The notes below the pieces were generated by a model that was not told where the DNA came from, did no database searches, and saw nothing but the letters and a program-made list of their open reading frames with translations. Both the position numbers and the translations under genes were made by a program. 64,000 nucleotides of DNA from Enterobacter sp. Cy-643 (GTDB lineage: Bacteria > Pseudomonadota > Gammaproteobacteria > Enterobacterales > Enterobacteriaceae): contig NZ_VWWV01000001.1 in the NCBI RefSeq assembly GCF_011752815.1, positions 434,001 to 498,000 of the forward strand, in the 5' to 3' direction. Shown here one piece after another: positions 57,091-64,000 of this stretch. Position 1 is the first letter of the stretch. Every line of letters begins with the position of its first letter.

Positions 57091-58287
57091 TTGAGCCGTA
57101 AACAGAACTCTTCTGTCGGTATTATCGTTATCCTTGGCCTGCTGGCGATGCTGATGCCGCTGTCCATTGATATGTACTTACCGGCGTTGCCGATGATAGC
57201 CCAGGGCTTTAATGTCCCGGCGGGCAGCGCACAAATGACCCTCAGTACCTATATTCTGGGCTTTGCCATCGGGCAGATCTTCTACGGGCCGATGGCCGAT
57301 AGCCTGGGGCGTAAGCCGGTGGTGCTGGGCGGCACGCTGGTGTTCGCGCTGGCGGCAATTGCCTGTGCGCTTGCACAGACCATCGATCAGCTTATCTGGA
57401 TGCGTTTTCTGCACGGCCTCGCGGCGGCGGCGGCGAGCGTGGTGATCAACGCCCTGATGCGCGATATCTACCCGAAAGAAGAGTTCTCCCGAATGATGTC
57501 TTTCGTGATGTTGATTACCACCATTGCGCCGCTGGTGGCTCCAATGATCGGGGGCGCAGTGCTGGTGTGGTACAGCTGGCATACGATCTTCTGGATTCTG
57601 GCCGCCGCCGCGCTGCTGGCATCGGCGATGATTTTCTTCTTTATTCACGAAACGCTTGCCCCTGAAATGCGGCAGAAGTTTAATTTGCGCACCACGGCGG
57701 GCAATTTCGCCACGCTTTTCCGCCATAAGCGGGTGCTGAGCTATATGCTGGCCAGCGGCTTCAGCTTTGCCGGGATGTTCTCGTTCCTCAGCGCCGGGCC
57801 GTTCGTCTACATCGAATTAAACCATGTTTCGCCGCAGCACTTTGGCTATTACTTTGCGCTGAACGTCGTGTTCCTGTTCTTCATGACCATGATCAATAGC
57901 CGCTTTGTGCGCCGGGTGGGGGCAATAAACATGTTCCGTACCGGGCTGTGCATTCAGTTCGTGATGGCTTTGTGGCTGGTGGTCAGCAGCCAGCTGGACT
58001 TCGGCTTCTGGGCGATGGTGCTTGGCGTGGCGGTGTTTATCAGCTGCGTGTCGCTGGTGTCCTCCAATGCAATGGCGGTCATTTTAGATGAATTTCCGCA
58101 TATGGCCGGCACGGCGTCTTCGCTGGCCGGGACATTCCGCTTTGGCATCGGCGCGTTAACCGGGGCGCTTCTCTCGGTGGCTACCTTTAACACCGCGTGG
58201 CCGATGATTTGGTCCATTGCTATTTGTGCGACGGCCTCCGTGCTGTTCTATTTTTACGCCAGTAAAGCCCGCCACACGAAAGTCTAA
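57091..58287 (+). CDS. bcr: Bcr/CflA family drug efflux transporter
   Basis: 398-residue (396 in E. coli) major facilitator, DHA1 type, twelve transmembrane helices. Motif A is visible as [13 protein letters not shown] (about residues 68-80). The motif-C-like [11 protein letters not shown] lies near residue 150. E. coli Bcr exports bicyclomycin, sulfonamides and cysteine/dipeptides. The start codon is TTG at 57091, supported by ccggag upstream; no better start exists. Co-transcribed with rsuA. Confidence 0.95.
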   Translation: MSRKQNSSVGIIVILGLLAMLMPLSIDMYLPALPMIAQGFNVPAGSAQMTLSTYILGFAIGQIFYGPMADSLGRKPVVLGGTLVFALAAIACALAQTIDQLIWMRFLHGLAAAAASVVINALMRDIYPKEEFSRMMSFVMLITTIAPLVAPMIGGAVLVWYSWHTIFWILAAAALLASAMIFFFIHETLAPEMRQKFNLRTTAGNFATLFRHKRVLSYMLASGFSFAGMFSFLSAGPFVYIELNHVSPQHFGYYFALNVVFLFFMTMINSRFVRRVGAINMFRTGLCIQFVMALWLVVSSQLDFGFWAMVLGVAVFISCVSLVSSNAMAVILDEFPHMAGTASSLAGTFRFGIGALTGALLSVATFNTAWPMIWSIAICATASVLFYFYASKARHTKV

Positions 58288-58292
58288 AAAGC

Positions 58293-58322
58293 CACGGGCG
58301 TTTATGTTCATAAACGCCCGTG
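58293..58322 (+). terminator. Hairpin terminator after bcr
   Basis: A 12-bp perfect stem, cacgggcgttta (58293-58304) with taaacgcccgtg (58311-58322), and a 6-base loop; followed by ttcttcc rather than a clean T-run. Confidence 0.75.
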
Positions 58323-58618
58323 TTCTTCCCGAAAATTCCCCTATAATCCCTGTGAGTACAGGATATATGTTTCCTAGATGTAAAAGCTTCAACTGTAAAA
58401 AGTCACAACTTTGTAGTTAAAAAGGTTGAGTTAGATCTCAGAAAGCGATACATATAGCGCCGAAACGCGTGCTATAGCACAAAAATAAAGCGTTATTTTT
58501 GAAATCTCTACATGAGATGTGAGCCGTTTTAATGCTCGTTTAAACGCAATTTATCAACATTGTGTTAACCTTTGTGTAAAGAGTTTGAGATAAATTGCCG
58601 ATTGGAACTTCCGGGGAA
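58323..58618 (+). promoter_or_regulatory. AT-rich leader/promoter region of yejG
   Basis: No gene is seen in these 296 bases. Two adjacent palindromes stand out: gtgctatagcac (58469-58480), immediately followed by aaaaataa-agcg-ttattttt (58481-58500), an 8-bp stem with a T-rich tail. The yejG promoter must lie here but is not clear. Confidence 0.4.
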
Positions 58619-58969
58619 ATGAAATTGAACACCATACAACTGTCCATCGTGCATCGTCTGCCGCAGAGCTACCGCTGGTTGACGGGTTTTGCAGGCTCCA
58701 AAGTTGAACCGATTCCGCAAAATGCGCAACAGGATGACGATTGCCTGATTGGCCTGAAGCTGCTTAGCCCCGACGGGGAAAAAGCGTGGCCAATCATGGA
58801 TACGCTCAGCCAGGCATTAAGCGACATTGAAGTGGACAGTTCGGTCGTGGAGTGTGAAGGCGAGCCGTGCCTGTTTGTTAACCTGCAGGACGAGCTGGCG
58901 GCAACCTGTCGCCTGAAAAATGTGGGCGTCGCTATCGCCGAGTCTTTTTCCAGCCATAATCCTTTCTGA
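58619..58969 (+). CDS. yejG: Conserved protein YejG
   Basis: 116 residues from the ATG at 58619 (114 in E. coli). The sequence [29 protein letters not shown] and LKLLSPDG matches the enterobacterial YejG family; function unknown. An in-frame TTG at 58595 would give 124 residues; the ATG aligns with the E. coli start but its purine tract (ggggaa) is very close. It converges on yejF with a 3-base gap. Confidence 0.9.
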   Translation: MKLNTIQLSIVHRLPQSYRWLTGFAGSKVEPIPQNAQQDDDCLIGLKLLSPDGEKAWPIMDTLSQALSDIEVDSSVVECEGEPCLFVNLQDELAATCRLKNVGVAIAESFSSHNPF

Positions 58970-58972
58970 ATC

Positions 58973-60562
58973 TCAGGCGAGCGCCAGAAGCTGACGCGCG
59001 TAGTCGCTTTGCGGGGCGCTAAAGATCTGCCTGCAGTCTCCCTGTTCGACAACTTCTCCCTGACGCAGGACCACCATCTGATGGCAAAGCGCTTTCACTA
59101 CCTGTAAATCATGGCTGATGAAGATATAAGCCAGGCGGTGCTTTTCCTGCAGTGATTTTAGCAGCGCCAGAATCTGAGCCTGAACCGAGCGATCGAGCGA
59201 AGAGGTAGGTTCATCCAGCACGATAAGCTGCGGCTGCAAAATCAACGCTCTGGCGATAGCGATGCGCTGACGCTGGCCACCGGAAAACTCAGCCGGGTAG
59301 CGGTGGAGCATATCTGCCAGCAGCCCGACCTCTTCCAGCGCCTGAATCACTCTGGCTTTACGTTCTGCGGCATTTAACGTCGGGTGATGCACCCGCAGAC
59401 CTTCCTCTACAATTTGCAGCACATCCAGGCGTGGATTCAGCGCCGAATTGGGATCCTGGAACACCACCTGCACTTGGCGGCGCAGCGGCAGCAGCTGCCT
59501 GCGGTTGAGCTGGTGGAGCGGCTGGCCGTCAAACCAAATAGCGCCCGTGGAATGAATCAATCGCAGCAGCGCCAGGCCGGTGGTGCTTTTGCCCGATCCT
59601 GATTCCCCAACCAGCCCGAGGCTTTCCCCTGGCCGCAGTTCAAAACTGAGATTTTTAAGCCCGTAGTGGTATCCCACCGTTCTTTTCAGCAGTCCCCGGC
59701 GAATGGGAAATGCGACCTGTAGACTCTCAACTTTGAGCAGGGGATTAACGTCGGCTGCCAGCGGCACGGGATCGCCGGACGGTTCAGCGTTCAGCAGCTG
59801 CTGGGTATAGGGGTGCTGTGGATGACTGAACAGATCGGTGGTGGGTTGTTGCTCCACGCATTTGCCGTGGCGCATCACCGCCACGTTGTCCGCCAGCTTT
59901 TTCACGATACTCAGGTTGTGGGTGATAAACAGCAGGCCCATATTCAGCTCCTGCTTCAGCTCTTGCAACAGCTGCAGGATCTGCGCCTGAACCGAAACAT
60001 CCAGCGCCGTCGTCGGTTCATCGGCAATCAGTAATTCAGGGCGGGTCAGCAGCGCCATCGCAATCATTACGCGCTGCCGTTCGCCGCCGGACAGCAGGTG
60101 AGGGTAGTCCTGGAGCCGGGTCGCAGGGTTGCGAATGCCCACGCGATCGAGGCAGGTGAGGATCTCCGCGCGGGCAGGTTCAGGCCGCATTCCCCGGTGG
60201 AGAGAGAGCACTTCATACAGCTGTTTTTCGAGGGTGTGCAAAGGATTGAGCGACACCATCGGTTCCTGAAATATCATTGCGATTTTGTTGCCACGCACGC
60301 CACGCAGCGTCTTTTCCGGGGTGTTTAGCAGATCTTTGCCGTGAAACAAAATTTCACCGGAGGGATAAACCACCGGCGGAGACGGCAGCAGGCGCAGCAC
60401 GGAGAGCGCCGTCACGCTCTTGCCTGAGCCAGACTCGCCGACCAGCGCAAGGGTTTCACCCGCTTCCACCTGAAGCGAAACCGAGTCCACCACCTGCCGC
60501 AGGTTTTTGCCCTGCTGGAAAGCAATAGAAAGATGGTTGATAGCGAGAAGCGGAGTGGTCAT
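58973..60562 (-). CDS. yejF: Peptide ABC importer ATP-binding protein YejF
   Basis: Duplicated ATPase of the YejABEF importer; 529 residues from the ATG at 60562, the E. coli length (a TTG six bases upstream is in frame but overlaps yejE). Each half has Walker A (ALVGESGSGKS, LGLVGESGSGKST), signature (LLSGGERQR, FSGGQRQR) and Walker B (LLIADEPTTALD, LIVLDEPTSSLD). Last gene of the yejABEF operon, 2 bases after yejE. Confidence 0.97.
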   Translation of the reverse strand: MTTPLLAINHLSIAFQQGKNLRQVVDSVSLQVEAGETLALVGESGSGKSVTALSVLRLLPSPPVVYPSGEILFHGKDLLNTPEKTLRGVRGNKIAMIFQEPMVSLNPLHTLEKQLYEVLSLHRGMRPEPARAEILTCLDRVGIRNPATRLQDYPHLLSGGERQRVMIAMALLTRPELLIADEPTTALDVSVQAQILQLLQELKQELNMGLLFITHNLSIVKKLADNVAVMRHGKCVEQQPTTDLFSHPQHPYTQQLLNAEPSGDPVPLAADVNPLLKVESLQVAFPIRRGLLKRTVGYHYGLKNLSFELRPGESLGLVGESGSGKSTTGLALLRLIHSTGAIWFDGQPLHQLNRRQLLPLRRQVQVVFQDPNSALNPRLDVLQIVEEGLRVHHPTLNAAERKARVIQALEEVGLLADMLHRYPAEFSGGQRQRIAIARALILQPQLIVLDEPTSSLDRSVQAQILALLKSLQEKHRLAYIFISHDLQVVKALCHQMVVLRQGEVVEQGDCRQIFSAPQSDYARQLLALA

Positions 60563-60564
60563 GG

Positions 60565-61590
60565 TCAATGCGCCTTAGCCGGATCAAAGGCGTCACGAAC
60601 CGCTTCGCCAATAAATATTAACAGGGAGAGCAAGATGGCCAAAGACAAGAAAGCGGAGATGCCCAGCCACGGCGCCTGAAGGTTATTTTTGCCCTGAAGC
60701 ACCAATTCCCCCAAAGAGGGCGACCCCAGCGGCAGACCAAAACCAAGGAAATCCAGCGAGGTTAATGTCGTTATCGACGCGCACAGAATGAACGGCAGGA
60801 AGGTCAGGGTAGCCACCATGGCGTTAGGCAGCATATGCCGGGTCATGATAGACCAGTCGCTGACGCCCATTGCCTGAGCCGCGCGAATATAGTCGAAGTT
60901 GCGGGTGCGCAAAAATTCCGCCCGCACAACGCCTACCAGTCCCATCCAGCCAAACAAAACGGTGATACCCAGCAGCCACCAAAAATTAGGCTGTACCACG
61001 CTGGAGAGCATAATGATCAAAAACAGCGTCGGCATGCCGGACCAGACTTCAATCAACCGTTGCCCCCACAGATCAATGCGTCCGCCGTAATAGCCCTGTA
61101 CCGCCCCGGCCAGCACGCCAATGATGCTGGAGAAAAAGGTCAGTAACAGGCCGAAGAGCACGGAAATACGAGTGCCGTAGAGGATCCTCGCCAGCACATC
61201 GCTGCCGTTGGCGTCGGTGCCAAGCCAGTTTTGTGCGCTGGGCGGCGAAGGAAAAGGGACATTGCTGGCGTAGTTGATGGTGTTGCTACTAAAACGGATA
61301 GGCGCCCAGAGGACCCAGCCTTTTTCATTCAGGCGTTCCGTTAACCAGGGATCCTGGTAGTCTGCCGGGGTTGAGAGCGGGCCGCCAAAATCACTTTCAC
61401 TGTAGTTTTTCAGCACCGGGAACCAGAGCTTGCCTTCGTAGCTCACCAGCAGCGGGCGCTCGTTGGCGACCAGCTCAGCCCCCATGCTCAGGACAAAAAT
61501 CAGCGCAAAGATCCACAGCGACCAGTAGCCGCGACGGTTCTGGCGAAAGCGCGCCCAGCGCGCCTGGTTGACCGGGCTTAATCTGCTCAT
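60565..61590 (-). CDS. yejE: Peptide ABC importer permease YejE
   Basis: 341-residue DppC-like permease, the E. coli length. An N-terminal TM is followed by a periplasmic loop, then five TMs with the EAA-type cytoplasmic loop ([23 protein letters not shown], near residue 235). Overlaps yejB by ATGA. Forms the channel with YejB for oligopeptides, including microcin C in E. coli. Confidence 0.97.
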   Translation of the reverse strand: MSRLSPVNQARWARFRQNRRGYWSLWIFALIFVLSMGAELVANERPLLVSYEGKLWFPVLKNYSESDFGGPLSTPADYQDPWLTERLNEKGWVLWAPIRFSSNTINYASNVPFPSPPSAQNWLGTDANGSDVLARILYGTRISVLFGLLLTFFSSIIGVLAGAVQGYYGGRIDLWGQRLIEVWSGMPTLFLIIMLSSVVQPNFWWLLGITVLFGWMGLVGVVRAEFLRTRNFDYIRAAQAMGVSDWSIMTRHMLPNAMVATLTFLPFILCASITTLTSLDFLGFGLPLGSPSLGELVLQGKNNLQAPWLGISAFLSLAILLSLLIFIGEAVRDAFDPAKAH

Positions 61591-62684
61591 CCTCGTCCCT
61601 CAAAATCGATACGGGGGTCGACCAGCGTGTAGGTAACATCGCTGATGATATTGGTCAGCAGGCCAATCAGACTAAAAATATAAAGCGTGCCGAAAATCAC
61701 CGGGTAGTCGCGGGAAATCGTGGCTTCGTAGCCCAGCAGGCCCAGCCCGTTAAGGGAGAACATCACCTCAATCAGCAGCGAGCCGGTGAAGAACATGCTG
61801 ATAAACGTTGCCGGGAAACCGGCAATCACCAGCAGCATCGCGTTACGAAAGATGTGGCGATAGAGGATTTTTTTCTCATCCAGCCCTTTGGCTCGCGCCG
61901 TCACCACGTATTGCTTGCGAATTTCATCGAGAAAGGCGTTTTTCGTCAGCATGGTTAAGGTGGCAAAGCCGCCGATAACCGTCGCCAGCACGGGCAGCGT
62001 GATGTGCCACAGGTAGTCGGTGATTTTGCTGTACCAGGGCAGGGTCTCAAAATTGGCCGACGTCAGTCCCCGCAGCGGGAACCAGTCGAGATAAGTGCCA
62101 CCGGCAAACAGCACAATCAGCAGGATGGCAAATAAAAACGCCGGAATGGCGTAGCCGATAATAATGAAAATGCTGCTCCAGATATCAAAGCTGCTGCCGT
62201 TGCTGACCGCCTTACGGATCCCCAGCGGAATCGACACCAGATAGATAATTAGCGTGCTCCACAGCCCGATGGAAATGGAAACGGGCAGGCTGTCTTTAAT
62301 CAGATTAATCACCGAAGAACTGCGGAACAGGCTATTACCAAAGTCGAAGCGTAAATAGTCACCGAGCATCGTGAAATAGCGCTCATGCAACGGTTTGTCG
62401 AACCCGTAACGATGCACAATCTCTGCTATCACTTCCGGATCCAGGCCGCGGCCACCCCGGTACTGGCTGCTGGTGACATCACCCACGCCGGTGCGGGCAT
62501 GGCCGCTGCCCATGGCGTCGTTGCTCATGCCCGGCATGCCGGTTGCGTGGCCCATTTGTATTGCGGCAATCGCCTGATCCACCGGTCCACCGGGGGCAAT
62601 TTGCACGATGAAAAAGTTGATGGTGATGATTGCCCACAGCGTAGGAATAATAAGCAGCAAACGCCGCAGAATATACGCGCCCAC
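61587..62684 (-). CDS. yejB: Peptide ABC importer permease YejB
   Basis: 365 residues (364 in E. coli) from a GTG at 62684, one base after the yejA stop, with aggggg as ribosome site inside yejA. DppB-like permease with the EAA loop [23 protein letters not shown]. The first periplasmic loop carries a Met/His-rich stretch (residues 44-62: Met44, His46, Met50, Met53, Met58, His62) not seen in E. coli YejB as I recall it. The frame is open upstream to 62753 but lies within yejA. Confidence 0.95.
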   Translation of the reverse strand: MGAYILRRLLLIIPTLWAIITINFFIVQIAPGGPVDQAIAAIQMGHATGMPGMSNDAMGSGHARTGVGDVTSSQYRGGRGLDPEVIAEIVHRYGFDKPLHERYFTMLGDYLRFDFGNSLFRSSSVINLIKDSLPVSISIGLWSTLIIYLVSIPLGIRKAVSNGSSFDIWSSIFIIIGYAIPAFLFAILLIVLFAGGTYLDWFPLRGLTSANFETLPWYSKITDYLWHITLPVLATVIGGFATLTMLTKNAFLDEIRKQYVVTARAKGLDEKKILYRHIFRNAMLLVIAGFPATFISMFFTGSLLIEVMFSLNGLGLLGYEATISRDYPVIFGTLYIFSLIGLLTNIISDVTYTLVDPRIDFEGRG

Positions 62685-62685
62685 G

Positions 62686-64000
62686 TTATTCCCCCTGACG
62701 CCGGTCGGCGGGCAGCTTCGCCGCTTTGTTGACGTCATACCACCAGTTATCAAACCCGGTGCCGTAGAGCGGATGAATGGCGGGGCGGGAGAACTTATTC
62801 CACCAGGCCAGGCGGTCGGCCGACATATACCACATCGGCAACATGTAGTTGTTCCAGGTCAGCACGCGGTCAAGGGCACGACCCAGCGGCAGCAGTTTTT
62901 TCTTATCGCCCTGGCTGGCGATGATCATCCCGATAAGCTTATCGATAACCGGGCTTTGCACGCCAGGAGCGTTATAGCTCGAATTGATATATTCCGACGC
63001 CCAGATAATTTGTAAATCCGGGCTTGGGTAAGGCATTGCGCTGTATAAACTTGGCATCATGTCGTAGTCGCGGCTGCGCAGCCGGCTTGAAAGCTGCGAG
63101 TTATCGACCTGGCGAATATTCATGGTGATGCCCAGGCGCTGCAAATTGCGCTGGAAGGGGAGGATCCATTGCGTGTTGCCGGCCGTGCCGGTCAGCAGTT
63201 CGAACACAAACGGCTTGCCGGTGGTGACGTTTACCAGCTTCTGGTCTTTTAATTCCCAGCCCGCTTCTTTGAGCAGGCCGAGCGCTTTGAGCAGATTCTC
63301 CCGATCAAATCCGCGGCCATCTGATTTAGGTGGGCTGTAGATTGAGGTGAAGACCTCCGGCGGGAGATCCTTTTTCATCGGCGCCAGCAGCATCAGTTCG
63401 TCGGCGTCTGGATAGCCGCGAGCGGCGTATTCGGTATTCTGAAAATAGCTGTTGGCCCGGCTGTAAGCGCCATAAAACAGCGCCTTGTTCATCCATTCAA
63501 AATCAAAGGCCAGGCCGATGGCTTCCCTTACCCGGCGGTCGCTGAAAATGGGGCGCTGGATGTTAAACGCCAGCCAGCGGGTATCCTGGGCGGATTCATT
63601 TTTCTGCTCATCTTTGACGATGTAATGGTTGCTGAAGTTTTTCCCGGTGTAGCGCGTGGCCCAGTTTTTGGCTGAGACCTCGGTGCGAAAATCGAACGCC
63701 CCGGCCTTGAACGCCTCAAAAGCAACGTCATCATCGAGATAATAGTCGTAGCGGATGGTATTAAAGTTCCAGCGCCCGCGGTTTACCGGCAGATTTGCCG
63801 CCCAGTAGTCCCGCACCCGCGAATAGGTGATGTATTGCCCCATTTTCCAGTCGGTGATTTTATACGGCCCGCTGGAAAGCGGTGGGGAAGAGAGCGGGTC
63901 GCTCAGCTTGTGATCCTTCCAGAACTTTTCCGGGAATACAGGGAGCGAAAACAGACCCAGCATCCGGTCTTTGCTTGGTGCGGCAAGCTCAATTCGTACG
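62686..64000 (-). CDS. yejA: Periplasmic peptide-binding protein YejA (N-terminal part missing)
   Basis: C-terminal 437 residues of the solute-binding protein of YejABEF (about 604 in E. coli); the frame runs off the window end, so the ATG at 63963 is internal. SBP_bac_5 family features include [26 protein letters not shown] and [23 protein letters not shown]. The protein ends RRQGE. Peptide binding with unusual ligand range, including microcin C, is known in E. coli. Confidence 0.97.
   Translation of the reverse strand, partial: VRIELAAPSKDRMLGLFSLPVFPEKFWKDHKLSDPLSSPPLSSGPYKITDWKMGQYITYSRVRDYWAANLPVNRGRWNFNTIRYDYYLDDDVAFEAFKAGAFDFRTEVSAKNWATRYTGKNFSNHYIVKDEQKNESAQDTRWLAFNIQRPIFSDRRVREAIGLAFDFEWMNKALFYGAYSRANSYFQNTEYAARGYPDADELMLLAPMKKDLPPEVFTSIYSPPKSDGRGFDRENLLKALGLLKEAGWELKDQKLVNVTTGKPFVFELLTGTAGNTQWILPFQRNLQRLGITMNIRQVDNSQLSSRLRSRDYDMMPSLYSAMPYPSPDLQIIWASEYINSSYNAPGVQSPVIDKLIGMIIASQGDKKKLLPLGRALDRVLTWNNYMLPMWYMSADRLAWWNKFSRPAIHPLYGTGFDNWWYDVNKAAKLPADRRQGE

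Noticed and set aside
1..64000. CRISPR arrays, insertion sequences, prophage, toxin-antitoxin or defence islands
   Set aside because: No regularly spaced repeats, transposase, integrase or phage structural genes were seen; nearly all coding space is assigned to recognised core genes.

Overview
The window reads as a stretch of chromosome from a member of the Enterobacteriaceae. Nearly every gene has a close E. coli counterpart of almost the same length, and the blocks follow E. coli order. The landmarks are nuoI-N, elaA/elaB, menFDHBCE, yfaZ, yfaY, glpCBA/glpTQ, yfaE-nrdB-nrdA, ubiG, gyrA, rcsC/rcsB/rcsD, micF/ompC, apbE, ada-alkB, yojI, a tRNA-Pro(GGG), yejM/yejL, yejK, rplY, radD, rsuA-bcr, yejG and yejFEBA. 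The genus cannot be fixed from sequence alone. The mix of genes present (KatA-type catalase, MgtE) and absent at their usual places (arn, nap/ccm, ato, rbn) suggests a Cedecea-like or other early-branching enterobacterium rather than Escherichia; this is inference.

Layout. 1-6335: membrane arm and NuoI of NADH dehydrogenase I (nuoI is cut by the window start). 6391-8264: a divergent LysR regulator / NmrA-family oxidoreductase pair. 8301-9114: elaA and elaB. 9226-16234: the six-gene menaquinone cluster menF-D-H-B-C-E. 16248-17696: a KatA-type catalase where E. coli has arn/pmrD. 17956-19947: yfaZ, a palindrome-rich spacer, and yfaY. 19951-26701: the divergent glpABC and glpTQ operons around a GlpR/CRP control region. 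26742-31546: class Ia ribonucleotide reductase with its ferredoxin, then ubiG. 31707-37323: gyrA and rcsC. 37388-40718: rcsB and rcsD. 40719-42654: the rcsD/micF/ompC control region and ompC. 42785-47349: apbE, ada-alkB, yojI. 47373-50080: an accessory block (mgtE and an orphan LPS-type glycosyltransferase) bracketed by two near-identical 30-base terminator hairpins. 50092-64000: tRNA-Pro, the yej genes, rplY, radD, rsuA-bcr, and the peptide importer yejABEF (yejA is cut by the window end).

How the genes work together. nuo feeds electrons into the quinone pool, and men plus ubiG make menaquinone and ubiquinone. glpTQ brings in and hydrolyses glycerophosphodiesters, and glpABC passes the electrons from glycerol-3-phosphate to menaquinone. 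nrdAB with yfaE supplies dNTPs. rcsCDB is the envelope-stress phosphorelay; it shares a neighbourhood with ompC and its antisense regulator micF. ada/alkB repair alkylation damage. yejM tunes LPS synthesis, and yejABEF imports peptides, including microcin C in E. coli.

I found no prophage, insertion sequence, CRISPR array, toxin-antitoxin pair or defence island. The region is essentially core genome with small accessory replacements. The points most worth a second look are the repeat-bracketed mgtE/glycosyltransferase block, the 12-bp perfect inverted repeat in the catalase leader, the palindrome cluster between yfaZ and yfaY, the operator-like repeats upstream of rcsD, and several locus-level gene replacements. 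No convincing wholly new biological system was seen.
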